DNA from: Megalobrama amblycephala
Lineage: Eukaryota; Chordata; Actinopteri; Cypriniformes; Xenocyprididae
Assembly: GCF_018812025.1 (NCBI RefSeq)
Contig: NC_063062.1
Coordinates: 2,516,754-2,580,753, forward strand
DNA length: 64,000 nt
Reading direction: 5' to 3'
Both the position numbers and the translations under genes were made by a program. The notes below the pieces were generated by a model. The model was not told the origin of the DNA and ran no database searches. It saw only the letters and a list, made by a program, of their open reading frames with translations. Positions 46,730 to 57,866 of this stretch are shown in pieces (position 1 is the stretch's first letter; each line of letters opens with the position of its first letter).

Positions 46730-47391
46730 AATGTCAAGTCAAGTCAAATTTATTTATATAGCGCTTTTACAATTGGCAATTGTTTCAAAGCAGCTTTACA
46801 TATTAGAAGCACAGAAAAAAAGGGAAGTGGTTAAAAATAAGCTGTACAAACAAGCGTGGTAATATGTAACATATACAAGATGGTGCTACATTAAGCCAAT
46901 GTCGGCTGACTCCCAGGGGTGGAAAAAACCCCCTAGGAGAAAACCCAGCGTGGGAAAAAAGTCCTAGGAGGGAAAAAACCCCTTGGAAGATATATATAAT
47001 ATATGTAAATGGATATGGAGATCAAAATCTGAATTATACATTTTTATTATAGAGATTAAAAATAGATTATATATATATATATTTGTAAGCGGGTACGGGG
47101 ATTTAAAAATCTATGCAGCCAGAACTGGATCTGTAGGCCCATTGTCTCCTGGGCTGCGTTGTAGTCAGGTCCAGACACAGGTTCTCCATCTGATCTGGAT
47201 ACGGCCTGGATCCAGCACCCGGAAAACCTCGGAATAAGCAGAGAGACAGATATTAGCGTAGATGCCATTCTTATTCTGATGTACAGGTATATCTAGTGTT
47301 ATAGGAAATGTTCTCGGTTCCGGCCGACCTAATTATTGCAGCGTAACAATCCTTTAACGGATTTGAAAAATGTTAATGTATTGATAATGTG

Positions 47392-49277
47392 TTATGTGTA
47401 TGCAAGAGCAAAGAGATGTGTTTTTAGTCTAGATTTAAACTGACAGAGTGTGTCTGCTTCCCGAACAATGCTAGGAAGATTGTTCCAGAGTTTAGGTGCT
47501 AAATAGGAAAAGGATCTGCCGCCTTCAGTTGATTTTGATATTCTGGGTATTATCAACTGGCCTGAATTCTGAGATCGCAATAAACGTGAAGGACTATAAT
47601 GCATTAAGAGCTCACTTAGGTACTGGGGAGCTAAACCATTTAGTGCTTTATAAGTAAGTAGCAAGATTTTAAAATCTATACGATGTTTAATAGGGAGCCA
47701 ATGTAATGTTGACAGAACTGGGCTAATATGGTCATACTTTCTGGTTCTAGTAAGAACTCTAGCTGCCGCATTTTGGACCAACTGTAGTCTGTTTAAAAGC
47801 CGAGCAGAACAACCACCCAGTAGAGCGTTACAATAATCTAGTCTTGAGGTCATGAATGCATGAATCAACTGTTCCGCATTTGTCATTGAGAGCATATGTC
47901 GTAATTTAGATATATTTTTTAGATGGAAGAAGGCGGTTTTACAGATACTAGAAACATGACTTTCAAATGAAAGATTGGTATCGAAGAGCACACCCAAGTT
48001 CCTAACTGAGGACGAAGATTTAATGGAGCACCCGTCAAGTGTTAGAGAGTATTCAAGGTTTTTTCGTGAGGAAGTTTTTGGTCCAAAGATTAGGATATCA
48101 GTTTTTTCTGAATTTAATAATAAGAAATTTCTTGTCATCCAGTTTTTAATGTCAGCTATGCATTCTGTTAGTTTTGTGAATTTGTAGGTTTCGTCAGGGC
48201 GCGAGGAAATATAGAGCTGAGTATCGTCAGCGTAGCAGTGAAAACTAACACCATGCTTCCTAATTATCTCTCCTAAGGGCAGCATGTACAGAGTGAAAAG
48301 CAACGGTCCTAGTACTGAGCCTTGTGGTACTCCATACTGAACCTGTGATCGATACGACATCTCTTCATTAATTATTACAGACTGATAACGGTCAGATAAG
48401 TACGATTTGAACCATGCCAAAGCAATTCCACTAATGCCAATATAGTTTTCAAGTCTTTTTAAAAGAATGTTGTGATCGATAGTGTCAAAAGCAGCACTGA
48501 GATCTAATAACACTAATAGAGAAATACAGCCACGATCGGATGATAAGAGTAGATCGTTTGTAACTCTAACGAGAGCAGTCTCAGTACTATGGTACGGTCT
48601 AAATCCTGACTGGAAATCCTCACAGATTCTATTTCTTTCTAAAAAGGAGCACAGTTGTGATGAAACTGCCTTTTCTAGTATCTTTGACAGAAAAGGTAGA
48701 TTCGAGATTGGCCTGTAATTTACTAAATCTCTCGGATCTAGTTGAGGTTTTTTAATAAGAGGTTTAATAATAGCCTGCTTAAAGGTTTTTGGCACGTATC
48801 CTAGTGTTAACGATGAATTAATTATATCAAGAAGTGGACCTACGACCTCTGGAAGCATTTCTTTCAGTAGTTTAGTCGGCATTGGGTCTAACATACATGT
48901 CGTTGATTTTGATGATTTGATAAGTTTAGATAATTCTTCCTCTCCTATAGCGGCGAATGATTCTAGTTTTACCTCAGGGACACTACAGTGCACTGTCTGA
49001 AGCGAAACTGTAGACGGTTGCATGTTTTTAATTTTCTCTCTAATATTATCAATCTTGCAAGTAAAGAAGTTCATAAAGTCATTACTGCTGTGCTCTATGG
49101 AAACGTCAGCAGTTGAATCTCTGTTTCTAGTTAATTTAGCCACTGTGTCAAATAAATACCTAGGATTATGTTTGTTTTCTATTAAGAGATTTGAAAAATA
49201 AGTAGATCTAGCATTTCTTATAGCCGTTCTGTACTCAATCATTTTTTCTTTCCACGAAAGGCGAAAAACTTCTAGTT
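47392..49277 (-). pseudogene. L2 ORF2, copy D, 3' part (after the DIRS insertion)
   Basis: Open from the DIRS junction (just before [11 protein letters not shown]) to the normal C-terminus FALAYT. It includes all reverse transcriptase motifs, YADD and the C-terminal region missing in copy A. No stop or frameshift is seen. It is cut off from its endonuclease domain by the DIRS element. Confidence 0.9.
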
Positions 49278-49471
49278 CCCTTTCAGTCGGTCACGTTCGA
49301 CGTACGTCAGTAGTGACCGACGAATTGGGATATCGCTTAGAGAGCCCTATCAGCTTCGTGTAAACTAAAACAAGCCAATGGAATTGGCGTGCGATATTTG
49401 CATAATGTGCACCGCCCCCGACAGGTGTATATAAATAGGAAGCAGATGCAATCGCACTCTGTCTTTCGCTT
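49278..49471 (+). repeat. DIRS left inverted terminal repeat
   Basis: Matches the reverse complement of 55109-55294 (shared GACGTACGTCAGTAGTGACC and the promoter region). The outermost about 20 bp differ from the right end, which is normal for DIRS elements. Confidence 0.9.
49396..49437 (+). promoter_or_regulatory. Promoter-like cluster in DIRS ITR: octamer, GC box, TATA
   Basis: ATTTGCAT (49396-49403, POU octamer), CCGCCCCC (about 49412-49419, GC box) and TATATAAATA (49428-49437) lie in the order expected of an RNA polymerase II promoter directing transcription into the element, upstream of the gag-like start at 49798. The right ITR has the same set inverted, facing into the element from the other side. 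Function is inferred. Confidence 0.6.
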
Positions 49472-49797
49472 CGGAGCCATTCAGTGGTGTCCTGTTTAAG
49501 AAGACTGTTTGTGTGAACTAAACTGCCTCGAAGAGGATTCACAGCAAGCCGTGTGTGCCGGTGTAACGGTGCTACAGCGAGGTCGCGAGCTCCCGAGGAT
49601 CCGAGCTATAGCTCTCAACTGCTGTTTTCACAGCACACGCCTAGAGTGAAAGTGTGTGTGTTGCGATTTGGGCCGGTTCCTCGGTGTGTCCAGGGAGTGG
49701 TGTACCTGGCACATCGCGTCACTCCCTGTGTGCTTCGGCACGAGCGAGTTGACTGTTTTCCCCTTCTAAAAGAGCTTTACAGACGAACCCTGACAGT

Positions 49798-51305
49798 ATG
49801 TCATTTCGTCTGTGCGTTAATGGGTGCGGTCGTTCCCTGGTCCCTGCTGATGGGCACAATCGTTGCATCTCGTGTTTGGGCATTCAGCACGCTGAAGCAG
49901 CTTTTGTGAATGGTTCATGTTCCCATTGCGGGAACATGACTATCGCGGTGCTGAGGTCGAGACTCTCCTTCCTGAAGTCTCAGGAAGCGGGGGCCCCCTC
50001 CCCTGTGCCCCGTTCGACCGTTTTTTCCGGCCCGGGCCGGAATGACGGTTCGGCGGTGTATAGGAAGGGTGACCTGAGGCTTACGGTCAGGGCTTCCCCG
50101 CCGAGCGGAAACGCTCCTCGGGCCCCTGCCGCCTCATCAGCACCGCAACCCATCGTGCCACCGTTGGTTTCCGCTGGGCCCTCTACGGACTGTCCAGCCG
50201 TTACCTTTGGTGTGCCGGCGGCGGATCGGATGTCGACTGCTGCATCGGAAGGTGAGCCTGAGTCCTCGGGGGAGGAAGATCCGGACGCGCTGCCGCCCGG
50301 GACGGTAGCGTTGCCCGAGTCGGATCCCGAGCTCACGGCTGTGCTCTCCCGGGCCGCCTTGTGCGTCGGGCTTGAGTGGAACCCTCCACCCTGTCCCGGC
50401 CCATCTCGGTTGGACGATTGGTACTTGGGGGGGGTCGCGCTGGTCAAATCCAGCGTCCCGCCCCAATGCCTTTCTTCCCGGAAGTACATGATGAGGTGAC
50501 CAGGTCTTGGCAAGCTCCGTATGGGGCTCGTACAGGGCCTGGTCCCTCGTCCGCCTTCACCTCCCTGGACGGCGGGGAAGCCAGGGGATACGCGAAGATC
50601 CCGCCAGTCGAGCGGTCTGTTGCGATGCAGTTGTGTCCAACGGCCGCTGGCTGGCGCGGTGAGCCGCGTCTCCCGTCCCAGGCCTGTGAATTCTCAGCCG
50701 GTCTGACTGAGAAAGCTTACAGTGCCTGTGGGCAGGCTGCCTCTGCCCTGCACGCGATGGCCCTTTTGCAGGTCTATCAGGCAAAAGCGCTGTCGCAGAT
50801 GCCCCAGGAAGGTCCTGACCAACAGCTGCTTGGGGAGCTGCGCGCTGCCACTGACCTTGCCCTCCGGGCAACGAAGGTGACAGCGCGTTCTGTTGGCCAG
50901 GCGATGTCTACTCTGGTAGTCCAGCAACGCCACCTCTGGCTGACCTTGGCAGACATGAGGGAGACCGACAAACTTCGGTTCCTGGATTCCCCCGTGTCTC
51001 CGGTCGGCCTTTTCGGCGACGCGGTGGAGAGCTGTGCCCAACAGTTCTCCGCTGCACAGAAGCAGGCTGAGGCTATCAGTCATGTCATGCCACGGCGGTC
51101 CGCTGCTGCCTCCACCCAGCCGCCCGTGGCTCAGCCTCAGCCCGCTCGTCGCCGAGGGCGCCCGCCTGCGTCTTCCTCCGCCCCTGCTAAGTCGGCAAAG
51201 CAGCAGCCTACACCAGCCAAACGGCAGGGTGCTGGTCGCGGACGTGGTGCCCAGCCCGTCTCTGTCAACCCAGGTGGCAAGCGGTCGGGGAAAACTCGGC
51301 CCTGA
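49798..51305 (+). pseudogene. DIRS gag-like ORF1, frameshifted
   Basis: The first part, 49798-50499, has a Cys/His-rich N-terminus (CVNGCGRSLVPADGHNRCIS...CSHCGNM). The second, 50376-51305, is in another frame and has a helical region (LTEKAYSACGQAASALHAMA), then a basic Arg/Pro-rich tail (ARRRGRPPAS) suited to nucleic-acid binding. The shift lies between about 50425 and 50470, probably at the run of eight G at 50427-50434. The start ATG follows the ITR promoter by about 360 bp. Confidence 0.75.
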
Positions 51306-51492
51306 GACGGGCGACCTGGAGCGGAAGGTTCCTGCCCTTTGGGAGAGTATTCCATCTGCTCTCCCACCCCCGGAGGAGGGCCGGGGGGATTTTGTGGCGG
51401 CTGTCCATCTACCGCCACTGGCTCTCCGGAGTCCAGCGGTACCCACTTTGCCACAAAAAGAACAGTTTCCTCAAACTCCAGGTCACAACTAG

Positions 51493-53373
51493 GTGTGTCT
51501 GCCAGTGTGTCAGGCCCCGCCTCGCCGCTGGCAGCTCCCTCCCCATTCGCCAGCCGGCGGCAGTGTGATGGCGCAGACCGCGTCCCGTGCGCCGTCTCCC
51601 ATGCACACTGCTGCCTCGCAGAGTCCGACCCCACTCCGGGCCGCTCCCAAGCCGTCCGAGTCGGGTCCCTCTCTGCCTTGCTGCCCCACCCCCGGTGCGT
51701 CTGTGGTGCCTTTGGTCCCGCTGGCTCAGTGTCTGGAAGCGTGGAGAGCGCTCCCCAGCCTGTCCAGTTGGCTCATTCGTACTATCAGACTCGGCTATGC
51801 GATTCAGTTCGCCCGGCGTCCCCCGGTCTTCAGGGCTGTCCACTTCACTCAGGTGTCATTGGACAGTGCACCTGTTCTCCGGGCGGAGATTGCTGTCCTC
51901 CTGGCGAAGGATACAATCGAGCCGGTCCCTCCAGCCGATATGAAGTCGGGGTTCTACTGCCCCTACTTCATTGTACCGAAAAAGGGCGGTGGGCTACGGC
52001 CAATCCTGGACCGTCCCCAGGATTGGTTTGCAGCAATAGACCTGAAGGACGCGTACTTTCATGTCTCGATTCTGCCTCGACACAGATCCTTCCTCCGGTC
52101 TGCGTTCGAGGGTCGGGCATGTCAGTACAAAGTCCTACCCGACATGGTTTTAGCTCCCAGCCGGTTGGGTCTTCAGGTCAACTGGGACAAGAGCAAACTT
52201 GCCCCCGGGCAGAGGATCTCTTGTCTCGGTCTCGAGCTAGACTCGGTCGCACGGACTGCGCGTCTCACCGAGGCGCGCGTCCAGTCGGTGTTGAACTGCC
52301 TGAGCTCGCTCAAGTGCAGGACAGCGGCTCCACTGAAAGATTTTCAGAGGCTCCTGGGGCATATGGCATCTGCAGCCGCGGTAACGCCGCTCGGATTGCT
52401 TCATATGAGACCGCTTCAACACTGGCTCCGCGGCCGGGTCCCGAGATGGGCGTGGCAGTGCGGCACGCTCCGTGTTCCCGTGACACCGAGCTGCCGTCGC
52501 ACCCTTGTCAGGTGGTCGGACCCTTCGTTCCTGCGGGCCGGAGTACCCCTCGAACGAGTGTCCAGGCACGCTGTGGTCTCCACAGATGCCTCTGCCACGG
52601 GATAGGGGGCCACGTACAACGGGCATGCAGTGACAGGTCTTTGGACGGGGCCTCAGCTGCATTGGCATATCAATTGCCTCGAGTTGCTAGCGGTTCGTCT
52701 TGCGCTGGCCCGCTTCAAGAAGCTGTTGTCAGGCAAGCACGTTCTAGTCCGCTCACACAGCACTGCGGCCGTTGCGTACATCGACCGTCAAGGTGGTCTA
52801 CGCTTCCGTCGCATGTCGCAACTCGCCCGCCATCTCTTGTTGTGGAGTCAGAAGGATCTGAGGTCCCTTCGGGCCACTCGTGTCTCAGGTGTGCTCAACC
52901 GTGCAGCCGACGAGCTCTCACGGCAGCCTCCACTTGCGGGCGAGTGGCGGCTCCACCCCCAGGCGGTCCAGCTGATTTGGCAGCATTTCGGCGAGGCCCA
53001 GGTAGACCTGTTTGCCTCCCCGGAAACTGCCCTCTGCCAGTGGTTTTATGCCCTGACCGGCGGCACGCTCGGCACGGATGCCCTGGCACACAGCTGGCCC
53101 CCGGGTCTGCGCAAATATGCGTTTCCCCCAGTGAGCCTTCTCGCACAACTCATGTGCAAGGTCAGGGAGGACGGGGAGCAGGTTCTGTTAGTGGCTCCGT
53201 ACTGGCCCACTCGGACCTGGTTCTCAGACCTCATTCTCCTCGCGACAGCCCCTCCCTGGCCGATTCCTCTGAGGAAGGACCTCCTGACTCAGAGACGGGG
53301 CACCCTGTGGCACCCGCGTCCCGATCTGTGGAACCTCCACGTGTGGTCCCTGGACGGGATGCGGAGGTTCTGA
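51493..53373 (+). pseudogene. DIRS RT-RNase H-downstream domain ORF, catalytic regions lost
   Basis: Reverse transcriptase is recognisable from FYCPYFIVPKKGGGLRPILD and AAIDLKDAYFHV (motif A), but the sequence jumps from YKVLP to SRLGLQVNWDK near 52140, so the YxDD region (motif C) is missing. A second gap seems to lie between RPILD and PQDWFAA (about 52010). RNase H starts at STDASATG, which is followed by a TAG at 52603-52605 where a Trp codon is expected. The motif after NCLELLAV reads VRSHSTAA, lacking the expected catalytic Asp. Downstream is the region with EAQVDLFASPE and VAPYWPTRTW, described in DIRS elements as methyltransferase-like. The product cannot be an active polymerase. Confidence 0.8.
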
Positions 53374-54374
53374 GTGATCTCCCGCAAGCGGTCGTAGACA
53401 CCATCACTTCCGCTAGAGCTCCTTCCACTAGGAGTCTCTACGCGCTGAAGTGGAACCTGTTCGTCGAATGGTGCGCCTCTCGCCGAGAGGACCCCCGATC
53501 ATGCTCGGTCAGATCTGTGCTTTCCTTCCTGCAAGAAGGGTTGGAGCGAAGGCTGTCTCCCTCCACCCTGAAGGTGTATGTTGCCGCTATCGCTGCACAT
53601 CACCACGCAGTTGAGGGTAAGTCCCTGGGGAGACACAATCTGATCGTCAGGTTCCTGAGGGGGGCGAGGAGACTAAATCCTCCTCGCCCTTCCTCCGTAC
53701 CCTCTTGGGATCTGACCCTGGTTCTCACAGCTCTCCGGGGTCATCCCTTTGAGCCTTTGCGATCAGTCGACCTGAAGGTTATGTCCCTAAAAACTGTCCT
53801 TCTGGTCGCATTGGCTTCCCTGAAGAGGGTAGGGGACCTGCATGCGTTTTCGGTCGACGAAGCGTGCCTAGAGTTCGGGCCCGGTGATTCTCACGTCATC
53901 CTGAGACCCCGGCCTGGATACGTGCCCAAGGTTCCTACCACTCCCTTCAGAGATCAGGTAGTGAACCTGCAAGCGCTGCCCTCGGAGGAGGCAGACCCAG
54001 CCCTAGCTTTGCTCTGTCCCGTCCGCGCTCTGCGCGTTTACGTGGATAGAACGCGAAGCTTCAGGACCTCAGATCAGCTCTTCATCTGTTACGGAGGCCA
54101 GCAGAAGGGAAAGGCTGTCTCCAAGCAGAGGATGGCCCACTGGATAGTGGATGCCATCGCCTTGGCGTATGAATCCCAAGGTGTGCCTTGCCCACTCGGG
54201 TTGAGAGCCCACTCCACCAGAGGGGTGGCCTCTTCCTGGGCGCTGGCTCATGGCGCCTCGCTGACAGATATCTGTAGAGCTGCGGGCTGGGCGACACCAA
54301 ACACGTTCGCTAGGTTTTATAGCCTACGTGTAGAGCCGGTATCTTCACGTGTACTCGCATCCACTAGTCGGTAG
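53371..54374 (+). CDS. DIRS tyrosine recombinase, intact
   Basis: The recombinase region reads from PSTRSLYALKWNLFVEWC, through a core-binding part (SVRSVLSFLQEGLERRLS), to the catalytic domain: Arg in ASLKRVGDL (codon 53826), the HxxR pair in AHSTRGVASS (His codon 54210, Arg codon 54219) and the nucleophile Tyr in FARFYSLRV (codon 54318). All main catalytic positions are present and there is no stop. The open frame extends back to 51339 in a different frame from the RT, so the true start is unknown; 53371 is a nominal start where RT coding ends. The enzyme would integrate a circular DIRS DNA. A copy with dead RT but intact recombinase could still act in trans. Confidence 0.85.
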
Positions 54375-54941
54375 ACGTGTTGTACCCACTCTAAGTGTCG
54401 GCTTGCAATGCCAGGCGAACCCTGTCGAGCTCCTCCGCCTCCCCCTTCGGCTCGGACATTGCGGAGTGTCTGATGCCAGGCCTACATCCGTCGCTGACGC
54501 TGTCTGTTGGCTGGGGCCCATATGCCGTGACCCCTCTACGTGAGCGGTCCCATATGTGTATTTTCCACGGTTTAAAACTCCCTACGGGCCGAGTCCGTGT
54601 CTTTCCCTTAGCAGAGCCAGCTCTGCTGTCACCTGTCAGATGAGTCTCCCCCTACCAGGTGGAGCCATCCCAGGGACTCCATATGCGTACTGCCCCCCGG
54701 GCCAGTCCATGTGTGTATTTCCCACGTAAACTCCTCCCCCATTGGGTAGGTAGTGGTCTCCGCAGCGTCCCTTACGGGTTCGCTTCCCCAGTGTAGTCTA
54801 GTTTACTTAGTGGGTATTGGTTAGACAGCAGTAGACTCTCTCGGTGTAAGCTCGCCCCCTTCACCGCCAGCCGGTGCTATGGGCGGCTGAGCTTGCGCTG
54901 GGCACTGGAAGGGGTTTCGTAACTGTGGCGCTTTAGTTGGG
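54375..54941 (+). other. DIRS 3' non-coding region
   Basis: GC-rich sequence with no coding motif between the recombinase stop and the internal complementary region. Confidence 0.6.
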
Positions 54942-55054
54942 ATCCCAATTCGTCGGTCACTACTGACGTACGTCGAACGTGACCGACTGAAAGGGAACGT
55001 CTCGGTTACATATGTAACCCTCGTTCCCTGAAGGAGGGAACGGAGACGTACGTC
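54942..55054 (+). repeat. DIRS internal complementary region (ICR)
   Basis: The left part (ATCCCAATTCGTCGGTCACT through CGACTGAAAGGG) is complementary to the left end of the element, and the right part (CGTCTCGGTTACATATGTAA through GGAGACGTACGTC) is complementary to the right end. They meet at AAC (54996-54998), the complement of GTT. This is the joined-ends template expected for forming the DIRS circle. Confidence 0.9.
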
Positions 55055-55108
55055 CCGTCGCCACAGTTTCTGTACCCTCGCTGTAGCGCGGACACCAGTT
55101 GTCTCCTC

Positions 55109-55326
55109 AGCGAAAAACAGAGTGCGATTGCATCTGCTTCCTATTTATATACACCTGTCGGGGGCGGTGCGCATTATGCAAATATCGCACGCCAATTCCA
55201 TTGGCTTGTTTTAGTTTACACGAAGCTGATAGGGCTCTCTAAGCGATATCCCAATTCGTCGGTCACTACTGACGTACGTCTCCGTTCCCTCCTTCAGGGA
55301 ACGAGGGTTACATATGTAACCGAGAC
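55109..55326 (-). repeat. DIRS right inverted terminal repeat
   Basis: Reverse complement of the left ITR up to about 55294. The terminal 30 bp are unique and contain the perfect 16-bp palindrome GGTTACATATGTAACC (55306-55321) and an imperfect GTTCCCTCCTTCAGGGAAC hairpin. Confidence 0.9.
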
Positions 55327-56383
55327 GTTTTGTTTTCTTCCAACTACGTTCAGCTTTTCTAACAGCTCGTTTTAGAGCCCGAGTGTGCTCATCATACCAC
55401 GGCGTTGGATTAGTTTCCTTAATCTTCTTTAAACGTAAAGGAGCGACTGCATCTAATGTGCTGGAAAAGAGAGAGCCAACAGTTTCTGTTGCAGCATCGA
55501 GTTCTTCTAAGTTGTCAGGTATACTAAGGCGATGAAACTGCTCGGGGAGATTATTTATAAAGCAATCTTTAGTGGTAGACGTGATGGTTCTACAATATTT
55601 ATGGCTGGGTGGTGGTTTTGTAGCCTTGGCTAATTGTATTATACACAAGACTAAATAATGATCTGATATATCATCGCTCTGCGGTAGAATTTCAACAGCA
55701 TCAATATCAATTCCATGCGGCAGTATTAGATCTAAGGTATGATTACGACAATGAGTGGGTCCTGACACGTGTTGTCTAACTCCAATAGAGTTTAAAATGT
55801 CTGCAAATGCCAATCCAAATGAGTCTTTATTATTATCTACATGGATATTAAAATCACCAACAACAAGGACTTTATCCGCAGCCAGTACTAACTCTGATAG
55901 AAAATCAGCAAATTCTTTGATAAAGTCAGTATGGTGCCCTGGTGGCCTGTATACAGTAGCCAGCACAAATGTCAACTTACATAATGTTATATACAGCACC
56001 ATCACTTCAAAGGAATTATATTTGAAATTCTTTTGAATGATTCTGAATATATTACTATAAATTACAGCAACACCTCCCCCTTTGCCTTTCTGTCGAGGAT
56101 TGTGTCGATAATCATAACCTTGAGGACTAGATTCATTTAAAGTAATGTAATCGTCTGGTTTTAGCCAGGTTTCTGTCAAACACAGCAAGTCTAGTTTATT
56201 GTCTGTGATCATTTCATTTACAATAAGTGCTTTTGAAGAAATAGATCTAATATTCAGTAACCCAAGCTTTATCATTTGTTTATCTAATTTATCTGTGATT
56301 TTCATTTTTTGAACATCAATTAAATTTTTACCCTTAAAAGGTTTCGGAAGTTTTTTGTATTTACTAGTTCGAGGTACAGACAC
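55327..56383 (-). pseudogene. L2 ORF2, copy D, 5' part (endonuclease)
   Basis: Runs from [10 protein letters not shown] through the endonuclease motifs (LTETWL, GDFNIH, SDHYLV) to ERSWKKTK at the DIRS junction, with no stop. Joined at the shared GTT to 49274-47392 it would give a 980-codon frame, so the insertion alone breaks it. Confidence 0.9.
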
Positions 56384-56515
56384 AGTCTCTATGTGATAAT
56401 ATCTAGGTGAAAGAGTTTCTATGTGCTGTGAATTATCTGAGTTCTGTGACGTGAGGCGGCTAGCAGACGGTCGGTTTAGCCAGTTTGTCTGCGTCCTGAT
56501 CTGGGCCCTGGTTTG

Positions 56516-57592
56516 TCATGGTTTAGCTCTAAGACTATTTGCCAAATTTCTAGATAGAAGAGCAGCACCATCCCGGGAGGGATGAATACCATCTCTTTTC
56601 AACAGATCAGGTCTGCCCCAAAAGCTTTTCCAATTGTCTATGAAACCTATATTATTCTGCGGACACCACTTAGACAGCCAGCCATTGAGTGATGATAACC
56701 TGCTAACTATCTCATCACTCCGACGAACAGGAAGAGGGCCAGAACAAATTACTTCTGCTGACATTGAATTTGCGAGTTCACACACCTCTTTAATGTTAAT
56801 TTTAGTGATCTCCGACTGGCGAAGTCGAACATCATTTGTGCCGACGTGGATAATGATTTTAGAATATTTACGTTTAGCATTAGCCAGCACTTTTAAATTT
56901 GCTTTGATGTCAGGTGCTCTGGCCCCCGGCAAACATGTGACTATGGTGGCTGGTGTCTCTATTTTCACGTTCCGTGTAATAGAATCGCCAATAACTAGGG
57001 CACTTTCAACAGGATTCTCAGTGGGTGCGTCACTGAGTGGGGAGAACCTGTTTGATGTTCTAATCGGAACGGAAGAGTGGTGTTTGTTCTTGCCACTATG
57101 CCGCCTCACAGTCACCCAGTTAGCCTGCTGCGTGGCTTCTACAACCGGAACCGAATGTGCAGTGTTTACTAGGCTAGTCGCATCCAAAGCAGTATCTAAG
57201 GCCCTTTCATTCTCACTATCCTCAATTAAAGTTTGGATGCGTGTCTCTAATTCTGAGATTCTCTCTGTCAGCCTGACAATATCCCTGCATTTATCACATG
57301 TGTAAGTCTCACTGCTGACAGAAAGAGCTAAGCTGTACATGTTACATTTAATACACATGATAATCGTCGGACATGACTGACCGTGTGTTTGATGAACGCC
57401 GTCCGAAAAACTGCAACGCACACGGGACTCGCTGGCTGGATGTCTCGGTCGCTTGCCGGTGCCTGGGGCAAGGGTGATGTGCGGGACGCTGTACCTCGCA
57501 GTGGATCGATGAATGCCGGGCAGCAACGTCTCCACAGCTTCCCGATCTGGCGTGGACAGATCAGAATAACATACATCGGATAAATCCGCCAT
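56516..57592 (-). CDS. L2 ORF1 protein with SGNH esterase domain, copy D, intact
   Basis: 358 residues with the CIKCNMYS...CDKC zinc ribbon, RISELETRIQTL coiled coil, and an esterase domain with GDSITRNV, HVGTNDVRL and DGIHPSRDG. All conserved esterase positions are present, including the Asp after GTN that is Tyr in copy B. The 8-bp segment missing from copy A is here. The TGA stop is in frame with ORF2. It is four residues shorter than copy B around residues 65-75 (a small indel), with one further difference at the end (RAKP). Confidence 0.9.
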   Translation of the reverse strand: MADLSDVCYSDLSTPDREAVETLLPGIHRSTARYSVPHITLAPGTGKRPRHPASESRVRCSFSDGVHQTHGQSCPTIIMCIKCNMYSLALSVSSETYTCDKCRDIVRLTERISELETRIQTLIEDSENERALDTALDATSLVNTAHSVPVVEATQQANWVTVRRHSGKNKHHSSVPIRTSNRFSPLSDAPTENPVESALVIGDSITRNVKIETPATIVTCLPGARAPDIKANLKVLANAKRKYSKIIIHVGTNDVRLRQSEITKINIKEVCELANSMSAEVICSGPLPVRRSDEIVSRLSSLNGWLSKWCPQNNIGFIDNWKSFWGRPDLLKRDGIHPSRDGAALLSRNLANSLRAKP

Positions 57593-57866
57593 TAAATCGA
57601 CAAGGAAGGTTGGTTTAGAGGAAAAAAGAAAGTAGACGGTAGCTAGCAGGCTAGCGGGCTATGGCTAACACTAGGTGATTACGCTGGTAGATTACTAGTA
57701 ATAAATCGTTCCGTTTAGTAATACTATGCAATAGGCAATCTAGTGAAAAATAAGAAAGTTATATTATGTGAATAGGAATAAAGAGAAGGATTTAGGATAA
57801 ACTCCACGAAGCTCCAAACGTAGGTCAGACAGCAGGCAGCAGCGTTGAGCAGCGTTGACCAATGTC

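Larger units (their letters stand above)
49278..55326 (+). mobile_element. DIRS tyrosine-recombinase retrotransposon (6.05 kb)
   Basis: GC-rich element inside L2 copy D ORF2. It has inverted terminal repeats, an internal complementary region, and gag-like, reverse transcriptase/RNase H and tyrosine recombinase regions. Both junctions carry a GTT (49275-49277 and 55327-55329) while the empty site has one GTT, as expected for recombinase-mediated integration without a usual target duplication. The element is defective in reverse transcription but keeps its recombinase. Confidence 0.95.
46736..57860 (-). mobile_element. L2-type LINE, copy D, full length, split by a DIRS element
   Basis: Flanked by AATGTC (46730-46735 and 57861-57866). 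Removing the DIRS insertion leaves an L2 whose ORF1 is open and whose ORF2 is 2,940 nt with no stop, the same length as in copy B. It was therefore the best-preserved L2 here and may have been active shortly before being disrupted. Confidence 0.9.

Noticed and set aside
49980..51843. Long minus-strand open frames in the GC-rich DIRS region (49980-50513, 50694-51446, 51137-51634 and others)
   Set aside because: They are antisense to gag-like and RT coding sequence, lack domains and are explained by high GC content.
53371..54374. A Crypton or phage-type integrase rather than DIRS
   Set aside because: RT and RNase H remnants, inverted terminal repeats and the internal complementary region all fit DIRS.
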